Below are positions 1 to 9,600 of a stretch of DNA of 64,000 bases, piece by piece. Origin of the DNA: IOR16 sp034927775 (GTDB lineage Bacteria; Bacillota; Clostridia; Peptostreptococcales; Anaerovoracaceae). The translations under genes and the position numbers were made by a program. Each line of letters opens with the position of its first letter. The stretch's first letter is position 1. The stretch spans positions 1-64,000 of the forward strand of contig JAYFPL010000077.1 in assembly GCA_034927775.1 (NCBI GenBank), given 5' to 3'. Under the pieces are notes generated by a model. It was not told the DNA's origin and made no database searches. It saw nothing but the letters and a program-made list of their open reading frames with translations.

Positions 1-1120
1 CAGCATCCATAACCAGCTTTTCTACACTCATTTCCGCAATAACATTCAATCCACCTGCACCGGAAATATTATCAATTCCAAGTTGAAGTGCAATGAAACC
101 ACTTCTTGCCGTTTCGCTTCCTGCTTGGTAATCAATTGCCTTAGAATCAGATAGTGCAGCATATGTATGTGTTGGGAGATCGTAATATTTTCCCATCAGG
201 GCATATCCGGCGGTTATCATATTTGATTCCATAGCAACCATTGGTGTGTACATAGTACGCATATTAAAAATACAGGGTGCTCCACCATAAGAAACTGGCG
301 TACCAGGTCTAACAACCTGGGCTAAAATAAGCCCTGAAAGAATTTCAACGGTATGCTGTAAAATACAACCCGCAATTGTAATAGGACCGGTTGCACCTGC
401 AATTTGAGCTGAAATTAATTCGATTGGAATATTTCTTTTTGCACAATCAATGATATTTTGTGCACCAATATGTGACCAAGTCATTGGAGATGTAACGCAA
501 ATGTCAAATATACTATATGGTTTTTCCATTACATTTTTTTCATTTCCAAGCACTGCTTCTAAAAGCTTAAACGTACGAGGAACACCTAATGCATCGGTTG
601 CTCCACCAATAATTGGTTTATTAGAATACTTCATCTCAGTATAATACAAATATTGTGACCCTAAATCTCCAGGTGCTTCTTCACAAACAACAGAAGAAGA
701 TACAAAGTCAATTTGCGGTAAGTATTGTGCTACTTTTGAAATTAATTTTAAATCTGCTACAGTAGAAGGTCTAGCCGTTACGCCATCATCAGCTAGCATA
801 AGTCCGGAACAGCTTCCTGGATTAAATCTACTTTGAGAATCACCAAACTTACAATAATAGTTTCCATCTCTGTCATACAAATCAAAGGAACTAGGTGCTG
901 ACTCAATGCATTTTTCAATTAAATCTCTAGGGATCTTAACCTTTTGTGTTTCTCGATTAACAATACATCCAGCTTCTTCAAGAATATCCAAAGCTTCATC
1001 ATATGCAAAGACAACCCCTGCATTTTCAAGAATACGGACAGCATTCTCATGCATCTGCTCAATTTCAGAATTCGATAATATCCTTAATTGTGGTAACGAT
1101 TCAAATGTAAATTTACCCAT
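1..1120 (-). CDS. MttB-family corrinoid-dependent methyltransferase, 3' end outside window
   Basis: The first 373 residues of a trimethylamine methyltransferase (MttB) superfamily protein are visible; the C-terminus lies beyond base 1. Members move a methyl group from a quaternary or tertiary amine to a cognate corrinoid protein. The start ATG at 1120 has an AGGAGG box at 1132-1137. Family-like segments include the glycine-rich FNPGSCSGLMLADDG near residue 100 and DSKAIDYQAGSETARSG near 335-350. In the archaeal trimethylamine enzymes an in-frame amber codon for pyrrolysine falls in this later region; no in-frame TAG occurs here, so this belongs to the non-pyrrolysine branch (MtgB, MtpB and MtcB are known examples). 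The substrate cannot be assigned. It would create a corrinoid requirement relevant to the B12 locus at 6.6-22 kb. Confidence 0.85.
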   Translation of the reverse strand, partial: MGKFTFESLPQLRILSNSEIEQMHENAVRILENAGVVFAYDEALDILEEAGCIVNRETQKVKIPRDLIEKCIESAPSSFDLYDRDGNYYCKFGDSQSRFNPGSCSGLMLADDGVTARPSTVADLKLISKVAQYLPQIDFVSSSVVCEEAPGDLGSQYLYYTEMKYSNKPIIGGATDALGVPRTFKLLEAVLGNEKNVMEKPYSIFDICVTSPMTWSHIGAQNIIDCAKRNIPIELISAQIAGATGPITIAGCILQHTVEILSGLILAQVVRPGTPVSYGGAPCIFNMRTMYTPMVAMESNMITAGYALMGKYYDLPTHTYAALSDSKAIDYQAGSETARSGFIALQLGIDNISGAGGLNVIAEMSVEKLVMDA

Positions 1121-1166
1121 AAATTTTCAAATCCTCCTATGTTGTTTATTGTATCCATATATATAA

Positions 1167-1193
1167 AATATACTTTAATTCAATTAAAGTCAA
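1167..1193 (-). promoter_or_regulatory. Promoter with palindromic operator for the MttB-family gene
   Basis: On the minus strand TTGACT (1188-1193) and TATATT (1167-1172) are separated by only 15 bases. The spacer and the edge of the -35 form a perfect palindrome, CTTTAATTGAATTAAAG (1173-1189). This reads as a promoter controlled by a dimeric regulator. The rest of 1121-1372 holds only this site and the terminator near 1340. Confidence 0.45.
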
Positions 1194-1335
1194 GCAAACA
1201 ATTAAGAATACATAAAGATATATTATAAAAATGTTGAAATTTTAATGTTTTTATCCGAATTTTTTTAATATGTTTTTTTAACGTATACAGTATTCGTTGA
1301 TTCATTATAAAAAAACTTTATTATTTCAAAAAATT

Positions 1336-1359
1336 AAAAAAGTGGCTAAGCCACTTTTT
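1336..1359 (-). terminator. Intrinsic terminator after the sirtuin gene
   Basis: The hairpin AAGTGGC-TAA-GCCACTT is flanked by A and T runs on both sides, so it can stop transcription on either strand. It lies 14 bases past the sirtuin stop codon. Confidence 0.75.
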
Positions 1360-1372
1360 ACTTTATATTATT

Positions 1373-2116
1373 TTAGTAAATTTCATCCACACAGGTGCCT
1401 AATACTTCTCCTATTGATTCATGAATCACGAGAGTTGCCCGATGATCTTGATCTGTGGTAGATTTATTAATCAATATCAAATTTTTTCCATTAAAGTATC
1501 GTATTAAACCAGCTGCAGGATATACTACCAAGGATGTTCCACCAATGATTAAGGTATCTGCTTTTGATATTGCATTTACTGCCCCATTGATACAGTCTTC
1601 ATCAAGAGATTCTTCATAAAGTACCACATCAGGTTTTACAATCCCCCCGCACTTTTCACAGATCGGAATCATATCTTCGCAATGTGTTTTATCCATAATA
1701 TAATGCAAAGGATATGATGTATTACACTTGCTGCAATAATTACGTAACACAGATCCATGAAGCTCATACACCCTCTTGCTCCCTGCCAATTGGTGCAATC
1801 CATCAATATTCTGGGTGACTACAGCTTTTAAAACTCCCTTATCCTCTAATTTAGCCAGAGCATAATGTGCCTTATTTGGTTTTACTTCTGAATAAATTAA
1901 ATTATTCTTATAATAATCATAAAAAGTATTTGTATGCTGTAAATAAAAAGTATGGCTTAACATTTCTTCAGGAGAATAACCATATTGCTGCCTTGTATGA
2001 TACAATCCATTTTCCGATCGAAAATCAGGGACCCCACTTTCAGTAGAAACTCCTGCCCCTCCAAAAAAAACAATATTTTTACTGTTCTTTATTATTTCTT
2101 TTAACTCGTCGTACAT
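1373..2116 (-). CDS. Sir2-family NAD-dependent protein deacylase
   Basis: A sirtuin of 247 residues that removes acyl groups from lysines using NAD+ in the cytoplasm. The Rossmann motif GGAGVSTESG is at residues 19-28, PDFRSENGLY at 30-39, the TQNIDGLH motif at 101-108 and the catalytic His at 120 (ELHGS). A zinc site is formed by C128/C131 and C153/C156. The open frame continues upstream to a TTG at 2140, but the AAGGAG box at 2124-2129 sits 7 bases before the ATG at 2116, which I take as the start. It is class III/U-like in length with no extra domains. It appears to be a single-gene unit ending at the terminator near 1340. Confidence 0.92.
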   Translation of the reverse strand: MYDELKEIIKNSKNIVFFGGAGVSTESGVPDFRSENGLYHTRQQYGYSPEEMLSHTFYLQHTNTFYDYYKNNLIYSEVKPNKAHYALAKLEDKGVLKAVVTQNIDGLHQLAGSKRVYELHGSVLRNYCSKCNTSYPLHYIMDKTHCEDMIPICEKCGGIVKPDVVLYEESLDEDCINGAVNAISKADTLIIGGTSLVVYPAAGLIRYFNGKNLILINKSTTDQDHRATLVIHESIGEVLGTCVDEIY

Positions 2117-2194
2117 TCCCATACTCCTTCCAACTTTCAAAAAACGTTTCTTCTATTTATTCTATCACTTTAAAAGAATAAGAAGCAAGAAACC

Positions 2195-2962
2195 TTAATG
2201 AAATTCAGTGAGATTTTTCCAATATCGCGCTGGCATACATCTTTTTTGGCAAGCTGGATTTGTACGCTCCATGATCGCAATGGAATCAAAATATTTTTTC
2301 CACAAAGACCGGTACCCCAATTCATCCTCTGTAACGGTAAAACAAATATTACGGTTCAAATCCCCTAAATACCAATTAGCATCCCGACAAAAAACTGCTT
2401 TTTCTCTTCTTAAATCATGCAAAATAAATGTTTCCATAGGTAGACGTTTTGCAAAATGATCTGCAATCAGTTCTAATATGTTATGGTCTGGTTCGATTGG
2501 CGCATATAGAATTATCCGATTTTTACTCTCTGCAGCGCTCCCCTCCCTGCTTTCTTCTATTGCAGAAAATCGTACCAATCCTAATAATCTATGCTGTTCG
2601 TTGGCAACCTTCTTTTCTATCTGCTGCACATTATAGACTTCGGATACCGAATGAAGCGAATCTATCATCCTTCCTTTTCGAAACCCTAATATCAAGTAAT
2701 GCAGAAGCTTGGTTTCCTTCTGCGGATCATTTGAAAGAAAAGTTCGATAAACACGACGTAAGGAAGCATTTGATATTTTATTTTGAATGGCTTCATAGAC
2801 TCGTTCTGCTTTTTCCGATTCGGTATTTACTAAATAAAATGGATACAGCATTGATCTTTGATAATCCTCTTCTGGATAAATACCGTTAGCTTTTTCTTTA
2901 TAATAATGAGCATACACGCAGCACAAAAACCCTTCAAAGCTGCCATCATACAAGTAATCCAC
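2195..2962 (-). CDS. DUF4130 / TIGR03915-type probable DNA metabolism protein
   Basis: A 255-residue protein starting at GTG 2962, preceded by AAGGAGG with good spacing, and opening with VDYLYDGSFEGFLCCVY, the typical start of the family. Earlier in-frame codons lie inside the radical-SAM gene and are less likely starts. The start overlaps the end of the radical-SAM gene by 17 bases, so the two are translationally coupled. This family is consistently paired with the TIGR03916 radical-SAM protein and in some species is fused to a uracil-DNA-glycosylase-like domain; that domain is absent here. Its biochemical activity is unknown. The SOS-like promoter upstream supports a role in DNA repair or modification. 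Confidence 0.85.
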   Translation of the reverse strand: MDYLYDGSFEGFLCCVYAHYYKEKANGIYPEEDYQRSMLYPFYLVNTESEKAERVYEAIQNKISNASLRRVYRTFLSNDPQKETKLLHYLILGFRKGRMIDSLHSVSEVYNVQQIEKKVANEQHRLLGLVRFSAIEESREGSAAESKNRIILYAPIEPDHNILELIADHFAKRLPMETFILHDLRREKAVFCRDANWYLGDLNRNICFTVTEDELGYRSLWKKYFDSIAIMERTNPACQKRCMPARYWKNLTEFH

Positions 2963-4385
2963 GTTGTTCCTCCTTAGCTGCAGCAAGCAAGTGCGTACGC
3001 TCTGTGCCAAACAAGGATAACTGTTCTTCTTTATTTGGTGGTAAAAGCCCGTATTTAATACGCTCTGCCGAAAGCATTTGCCCACGTATCTTTTCAGGAG
3101 CAATTTCTCCTTCACCATAATACCTTCCACAGCAAGTAATAAAAAACTTCGCTCGTTTTATAACCACACCGATTTTTTTTAAGTCATCAAATTTCACTGC
3201 ACTAAGCCGTCTCTGTCTCACAATTCGCATTGCTGATATATTTCCCACTCCCGGAATTCTTAACAATTCTTCCATAGAAGCCTTATTGATTTCAATTGGG
3301 AACTGCTCAATGTGGCGAAGCGCCCAAGTAACTTTTGGATCCAATTCCAGATCAAAAAACGGGTTTGCTTCATCAAGCAACTCTTCTGCCGAAAATCCAT
3401 AAAATCGAAGCAGCCAATCTGCTTGATAAAGCCGATGCTCTCTTAACAGAGGAGGTGGAGTTAAAAGTGCAGGAAGTTTTGAAGAAGAAACAACTGGAAT
3501 GTAAGCAGAAAAATAGACACGCTTCATCTGAAACTTTTTATAAAGACTTTCTGACATTTTAATAATTTGCCGATCACTTTCCGGTGTTGCACCAATAATC
3601 ATTTGTGTAGTTTGACCTGCCGGAGCAAAATTATATAGATCTCCTTTCTTATAAGGAAGAATTCCATACTTTGCTTCCTGCTCTCGTGTTGACACCGGAA
3701 GTTCTAAACCATTTAGCAGTAAATCTTCTCTTTGTTTTAACTTTGAAAATCGATTTCCGGCACCTTTTAAACTTTTCTGTTCTTCTAATGTATTAGTGAT
3801 CTGCCTCATGGGATTTAAAATCCCTGCCGCTTTTTTTTGGGGGGCTAATATTGCTAAACTTTCCTTCGTCGGCAGCTCAATATTCACACTTAAGCGATCA
3901 GCTTGCAATCCAATTTCTCTTACAAGTTCGGGCGATACTCCGGGAATGATTTTTGCATGGATATAACCTGAAAACCCATATTTCTCTCTCAATAAAGAAA
4001 GTGCTTTTAAAATTCGTTCTGCTGTATAATCCGGAGAATTCTCCACTGCAGAACTTAAAAACAACCCTTCAATGTAATTTCTTTTATAAAATTCTATGGT
4101 TAATTGGGCTAGTTCCTCCGGCTCAAATGATGCTCTTTCTACATCTGCAGAACGTCGATTTACACAATATTCGCAATCATAAACACAACGATTGGAAAAA
4201 AGGATTTTTAACAAAGAAATGCATCTTCCATCTGCCGACCAAGAATGGCAAATCCCAGATACTGCAGCCGTCCCCATTTTTTTTGCTTTCGTTCGATCTG
4301 CTCCACTGCTGGAACAAGAAACATCATACTTCGCACTGTCCGCTAAAATTTTTAATTTTTCTAACGTAACACCCATTCCCGGCAT
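2946..4385 (-). CDS. Putative DNA modification/repair radical SAM protein (TIGR03916)
   Basis: A 479-residue radical-SAM protein. The [4Fe-4S] ligands are C67, C71 and C74 in CVYDCEYC. A helix-hairpin-helix segment (EINKASMEELLRIPGVGNIS, near residue 385) suggests DNA contact. Further conserved cysteines lie around residues 24-55. The frame is open to a TTG at 4430, but GGGAG at 4393-4397 with 7-base spacing selects the ATG at 4385. It forms an operon with the DUF4130 gene, and its promoter carries two LexA-like boxes (4452-4463 and 4484-4495). The family is known by its linkage to uracil-DNA-glycosylase-like proteins; the reaction has not been established. The cofactor fold is certain and the DNA role is inferred. 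Confidence 0.9.
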   Translation of the reverse strand: MPGMGVTLEKLKILADSAKYDVSCSSSGADRTKAKKMGTAAVSGICHSWSADGRCISLLKILFSNRCVYDCEYCVNRRSADVERASFEPEELAQLTIEFYKRNYIEGLFLSSAVENSPDYTAERILKALSLLREKYGFSGYIHAKIIPGVSPELVREIGLQADRLSVNIELPTKESLAILAPQKKAAGILNPMRQITNTLEEQKSLKGAGNRFSKLKQREDLLLNGLELPVSTREQEAKYGILPYKKGDLYNFAPAGQTTQMIIGATPESDRQIIKMSESLYKKFQMKRVYFSAYIPVVSSSKLPALLTPPPLLREHRLYQADWLLRFYGFSAEELLDEANPFFDLELDPKVTWALRHIEQFPIEINKASMEELLRIPGVGNISAMRIVRQRRLSAVKFDDLKKIGVVIKRAKFFITCCGRYYGEGEIAPEKIRGQMLSAERIKYGLLPPNKEEQLSLFGTERTHLLAAAKEEQRGLLV

Positions 4386-4451
4386 ATTGCTTCTCCCTCT
4401 GTCTTTTTCGGTTTTTGAAATCCCTTTCAAAACATTTAATAATCAATAAAA

Positions 4452-4497
4452 AAACATTTGTTCTATTTATTATAACCAAAATAGAACAAATGTTCAA
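4452..4497 (-). promoter_or_regulatory. LexA-controlled (SOS) promoter of the radical-SAM/DUF4130 operon
   Basis: On the minus strand TTGAAC (4492-4497), a 17-base spacer and TATAAT (4469-4474) form a near-consensus promoter. GAACATTTGTTC (4484-4495) overlaps the -35 and matches the Firmicutes LexA consensus GAAC-N4-GTTC exactly. A second copy, GAACAAATGTTT (4452-4463, one mismatch), follows the -10. The two boxes bracket the core promoter. Confidence 0.8.
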
Positions 4498-4540
4498 TGT
4501 TTTCTATGATTTTTATTTCGTTTACTTTTTCTTTATAGTA

Positions 4541-5467
4541 TTATTTAAGTTTTCCAATCTTTTTTGCTTGATGTCCCCAACATTCGGTTAAAAGTTTTCT
4601 TGCAGCAAACATAGAAGTGAGCGATGGATCCAATGGTGGTGCCACTTCAACAATATCGAACGCAATGATATTTAATTCCTCAAATAAAATTCGTAAAAGC
4701 TCAAGTGCATCTCTACTGGTAATCCCACCAAACTGCGGGGTTCCCGTACCGGCTGCAAACGCAGGATCTAAGCTATCAATATCATAAGTAATATACACCT
4801 TATTATATTTAGACATTTTTTCTACGACATCCCTTGCAATTGCTTCCATTCCTTCATGATAGCAATCATATGCAGTTTTTACTTGAATCAAATTCTCTTT
4901 TTTAAATGCATATTCATCCGGTTCAATAGAACGAATTCCAATAAAGTATATATTCTGAGTCCCTTCAATGTTAGAAAGTTCCAGAGCCCTTCTTTGAACC
5001 GAACCATGCGATAATTTATCTCCATCCATATCGTCGCATAAATCCATATGCGCATCAATATGAATGATTCCAAAAGGTTCTGAAATTGCATCGTTGATTC
5101 CTGCCTCTATTGGTATGGTTACAGAATGATCGCCGCCAATGGCAGTAAAGAAAATTCCCTTCTTCACCAAGTCAGTTACATATGATTGAATTTCCTGAAA
5201 TAATACTTCACGATTTTCTTCTTTAAAATCGCCTGCATCAAATACGGATAATTCATCCATGTATTCCAATCGCTCTGTGCATGGTGTAGAAGTGAAAGTA
5301 TTTTGCCGAAGCACACTTGGTCCCAAGCTTGCACCTGCACGATAACTTACACCCTGGTCAAATGGAATTCCAAAGAGAACGATGTCCACTTCTTCTTCCG
5401 TTTTGTTCGGTTGATTCAATCCACACCATGCTCTTGCATCGTTTGCAAATTCATCTTTTACTCGCAT
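4541..5467 (-). CDS. speB: Agmatinase / ureohydrolase family protein
   Basis: A 308-residue ureohydrolase, most like agmatinase, which hydrolyses agmatine to putrescine and urea. Metal-binding motifs are complete: GGDHS near residue 120, DAHMDL near 143 and DIDSLDPAFAAGTGTP near 228-243. The SHGSV segment after DAHMDL and the length fit agmatinase better than arginase; guanidino-acid ureohydrolases share the fold, so the substrate is not certain. It is a single gene, transcribed divergently from the diguanylate cyclase gene. No speA is visible nearby. Confidence 0.85.
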   Translation of the reverse strand: MRVKDEFANDARAWCGLNQPNKTEEEVDIVLFGIPFDQGVSYRAGASLGPSVLRQNTFTSTPCTERLEYMDELSVFDAGDFKEENREVLFQEIQSYVTDLVKKGIFFTAIGGDHSVTIPIEAGINDAISEPFGIIHIDAHMDLCDDMDGDKLSHGSVQRRALELSNIEGTQNIYFIGIRSIEPDEYAFKKENLIQVKTAYDCYHEGMEAIARDVVEKMSKYNKVYITYDIDSLDPAFAAGTGTPQFGGITSRDALELLRILFEELNIIAFDIVEVAPPLDPSLTSMFAARKLLTECWGHQAKKIGKLK

Positions 5468-5545
5468 TTGTTTCCACCTTTCCTTCCTTAGTAAAAACTT
5501 ACAATAAAATACAAATTGTTAAAACAATTTCATACCTTTAATAAA

Positions 5546-5578
5546 ATTATAGCAAGTGTCGCATAAAAATGATATAAT
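5546..5578. promoter_or_regulatory. Divergent extended -10 promoters (speB and the GGDEF gene)
   Basis: On the minus strand TGC-TATAAT (5546-5554) faces speB. On the plus strand TGA-TATAAT (5570-5578) faces the GGDEF gene at 5689. Both have the TGn extension and lack a good -35. The perfect inverted repeat AAATTGTT-AA-AACAATTT (5513-5530) lies just downstream of the speB -10 and could be an operator. Confidence 0.45.
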
Positions 5579-5688
5579 ACATAAAATATTTTATAAACTT
5601 TATTTGATTTCCTCGGATAATTTGAATAAGATCATAAATATTTTGATGCAAACCAATGTTGAGGATTTATAGAAAATGGTGAGATTAA

Positions 5689-6582
5689 ATGGAAACAATT
5701 TTAGCAATTGATGACAGTGCATTTAATATACACACACTAACCTCTTTTTTGCAGAACGATTATCATATCATTTCAGCACAGTCTGGCAAAGAAGGGATTC
5801 AATTGGCAATGCAACATTTGCCGACTCTTATTTTACTAGATATTGAAATGCCTGAAATGAACGGCTTTGAAGTATTAGAGGAATTACAAAAAAATGAAAG
5901 AGTGAATCGAATTCCAGTCATTTTTTTAACAGGATTAGCCAATATTGAAACGGAAGAGAAAGCTTTGCTCGCAGGCGCTGTTGACTATATTACTAAACCT
6001 TACAATCAAAATATTGTCAAAGCGAGGGTACGTACACACGTAGATTCCTATTTATATCAAAAGACAATTGAGAATGAATTATTACTGGATGTCCTTACTG
6101 GCCTTCACAATCGAAGAAGCTATGAAAGCTTTATGTTAGCCAAATGGAACGACGCGCTTGTAAATCAAGCTCCTCTTTCCATAGCAATGATTGACATTGA
6201 TTATTTTAAAAACGTAAATGATACCTATGGTCACCAAGAAGGAGACCGTATATTAAAGATGGTTTCTTCTACGATTTTATCTGCACTTCCTAAGTATAAT
6301 AATTATGTAGCACGTTACGGCGGAGATGAATTTGTTATCATCTTGCCAAATGTATATGCAGAGGAAGCCGAGCAAATTGTAAATAAAGTATGCCAAAATG
6401 TTTTTGATCAATCTCTTCCAAATATACATTCAAAAGTTTGTGATGTAGTAACGATTAGCATCGGAGGAGCAACAATTATCCCAAATGAATGTGAATACCT
6501 CCTAAACTTTATAAATTCAGCTGATGAAATGCTTTATAAAGCGAAAGCTTTTGGAAGAAATCAAGTGATTTGGAAAAAATAA
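5689..6582 (+). CDS. Response regulator with GGDEF domain (diguanylate cyclase)
   Basis: A 297-residue protein with an N-terminal receiver (phospho-acceptor Asp in LLDIEMPEMNG near residue 53; K in YITKPY near 104) and a C-terminal GGDEF domain (RYGGDEFVII near 212). It should make cyclic di-GMP from two GTP under control of a partner kinase, which is not encoded here. An RxxD product-inhibition site is expected just before GGDEF, but the residues there (NNYVARY) lack it, so feedback inhibition may be absent. It is a single gene ending at a bidirectional terminator. The ribosome binding site is weak. Confidence 0.9.
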   Translation: METILAIDDSAFNIHTLTSFLQNDYHIISAQSGKEGIQLAMQHLPTLILLDIEMPEMNGFEVLEELQKNERVNRIPVIFLTGLANIETEEKALLAGAVDYITKPYNQNIVKARVRTHVDSYLYQKTIENELLLDVLTGLHNRRSYESFMLAKWNDALVNQAPLSIAMIDIDYFKNVNDTYGHQEGDRILKMVSSTILSALPKYNNYVARYGGDEFVIILPNVYAEEAEQIVNKVCQNVFDQSLPNIHSKVCDVVTISIGGATIIPNECEYLLNFINSADEMLYKAKAFGRNQVIWKK

Positions 6583-6593
6583 ATTTTACTAAA

Positions 6594-6626
6594 AAACCCT
6601 CATACAAGTTATTTGCATGAGGGTTT
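6594..6626. terminator. Bidirectional terminator between convergent genes
   Basis: AAACCCTCAT and ATGAGGGTTT form a perfect 10-bp stem. The longer T run follows on the minus strand, where it ends the B12-locus operon; it also sits 12 bases after the GGDEF gene. Confidence 0.85.
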
Positions 6627-6638
6627 CCTTTATAGTAA

Positions 6639-9600
6639 TCATTCTATATTATTTTTAATTAGCGCAGAAATGATAACGGCACTTTCTGCTCTCGTTGCAT
6701 TATCTTTTGGATTAAACGTTATTGCCGTTTTCCCATTTATGATGCCTGACTTTTGTAACTGACTTACCGCAGTTTCTGCATATGCTGCAATGTTGTTCTG
6801 ATCCGTAAACATAATCTCTTTTTTGACTACAGCTAATTCTCTTTTTATTACCTTACTCTGGTAATTTTGAATCATAACTGCCATATCTTGTCTTGTAATC
6901 TTAGCATTCGGTGCAAAATTCATTGTCCCGTCAATATCTTTTTGCCCTTTTACAACTCCGTTACCATAAGCCCATGCCACTGCTTTTGCATACCAATCTG
7001 TTTCTTTAACATCTTTAAATGTTTCAGCTGCTTTGGCCGCATCAATATTTTTTGGATTTTCCATTCCATACAATATCTGTGCGAATTCTGCGCGTGTTAT
7101 ATTGTCATTCGGTGCAAAAGTATTTACTCCTTTTCCACTAACTACTTCTCTGGCTGCTAAAAATGTAATCGGATTTTTAGCCCAATGTTGTTCAGCATCT
7201 TTAAATGCAATCTTTTTATAGCCCACAGCATAGTTTGAAAAATGATTCGTCAAGAAAGTTATCGTTTTATTATTCTCATCATACTGACAATCTTTTATTA
7301 TTTCCAGTTGCCCGTGATCATTAATATAATAAATAATGAGACTATTTAAATCTTCGCTTGCAGAAGCTTCATATGGCATCGATACCTGTATTTCTTCTTT
7401 AAAATCAGAAATTGTTTTATCGCCTACCGACATATGAAAATCAAGAATTGGTCGGTTTCCGATTTTCTTTTCTAATTCTGCTTTTTCTGCCTTAGAAATT
7501 GTTTCGAGTTGAGCATAATCTACTTTTGCAACGGTCAGTTTTAAATCCCCATTTGTATTCCTTGTAATATGAGAGAGGTTTTCCTTTGAAAGATTTAAAT
7601 CTGCAATTGGTGTCTGCACCGTCAGCATATCTACATGCTTTTTCAATTCCAATAAGGATATCTTTGGTAATTTCGTTTCTATACTTACGGCTTTTCGGTC
7701 TGCCTTTACTATAATTTGTACTTCTTTTCTTAAGTTCTTTTCCTTTTCAGCCGCTTTTATAACGGTATCAATCGCTTTGCTTATTTCCTCAGTCGAAATA
7801 GCAGCCGTTGCATGATTGTTTTTATCAATGCTTGCCTCGACTTCTGTTTTTCCAATTGCACTTCCCTTTTCCGTTTCTTCTATTATTCCTATGTTGTTTT
7901 TTCCACCTGCCGCTTCTACGGCTTTTTCATCCTTGGTCCAATCCTTTGTATAATAATATACAATGTTATCTCCTTCTGACAGATCATATTTTGTCAGGCT
8001 AATTAGTGGTAATTCTTCATTTACCTTGTAAAGCCAACCGGAATTAGGACCTTTTGAAAATTCTTCTAATGTCGTTCCTGATTTATTAGTAATGGAAGAT
8101 ACGTAGCCACGACTTGCACCTTCATAGGTAAATCCCTTATCATCCAGCACTTTTGTAAATACATGGTATACGGTTGCATCCGATTTTACGGTAACCGGTG
8201 TCTTAGAAATCCAGGTTCCAGAATCAGATTTTAACGTAAAGTATACTTTAATTTCTTTTTCTCCGATTGGTTCAGATGGCTTTTCCTCTCCTCCACCAGC
8301 TTCTGTTGCGTATATTTCTGTTTTTTCTCCGGCGGAAAAATCATAAACATTAAATGGCTTATGTAAATCCATAACTTGTTTTGCCGCAACTAAGGCCATA
8401 AATCCTTGCTTTGTTGCATATAGATTATATTTACCATCAAAAATAAATCCTTTTAAATCTTCCGTTTTATAATTTAAAAGACCATCCACTACACTTAGAT
8501 CATTTTTGATAAAACGAGTATCTGTATATGGGTTGATTCCAAGTTGTGCAAGAGCAATAATAACCATTGCATCACTTCCCACACCTCCGAAACTACCATT
8601 TTCACCTTGCTTTTCAGATATTTTTATCAGATTTTTATCGACTGCAATTTTTACATCTTCCCTATCATAATACGGAATCAGTCCTTGCAAAAGCATTGCC
8701 GGCCCATCTACACCCCAAGCCCAGGTGGATTCATCGTCTAGCATCTCCAGCATGTATGCAATGTTTTCTTCAATAACATTGCTTGCATCATAATTTCCTT
8801 GTGATAATGACAAAACCACATAAGGTGCAATCGTATTATAGTAACCTTGTTTTGCTTCTTCAACTGAAATTTGTTTTAATCCAGTTACCGCATTTATTTT
8901 TGCACGGTTAATTGTCCATAAACGAGTCGGATCATACCCCAAAGCATTCATAGAAAGAATGGTTGCGGCATACGTGTTTGCATCTGTTGAAGCTTGATCT
9001 TTTAATTGAGTTAAGTTGTAAATTGTTTTATTTACATAAGCCTGCTTTGCCTCTTTGGAAATTTCTGACTGTCCCTCAGGAAATGCTCTTTTATAGGCTT
9101 GGAACGCAACAATGTTCCACCAGTCCGTATCCGTTTCTTTCCAAAATCCAACATCTTTCGCTGCATAATCCTTTGCAATATTTGTTGCAAAATTATTTAA
9201 AAATACGACTTTATCACTCTTTACTACCTTAATTAAAAATGTCTTTTCAAAGGTCTGCACTCCTGCATAATTTTTAAATCTTGGACTCGTCAATGTTGCC
9301 GTTAACGTAACGTCTGTTTCCTCAAATTGTGGATATACTTCCAAATCATCCGTAATCACATTCGGATTGCTGCTTTTCCATGTGATATTTGCTCCGATAT
9401 GATGGTATTTCGATGCTTCTTGAAATTCTATACCACTCTCGCCTTTTACTGCCGCCGCTGTTTTTTTAAGATTACTTTTCACATTTTCTGCATCCACATT
9501 GTTTCCTTTGATAACATCAAAAGTCAATGCATCTTGCACTTCTCTTAAAACAGTATTTTCCGCCTCTGCATCTTCTTCCGTAAAGGCTTTTATAATAGAA

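Noticed and set aside
1..1120. Pyrrolysine-containing trimethylamine methyltransferase
   Set aside because: No in-frame TAG was found in the 373 visible codons.
2195..2962. Uracil-DNA-glycosylase fusion in the DUF4130 protein
   Set aside because: The protein ends at 255 residues without the extra glycosylase domain found in fused relatives.
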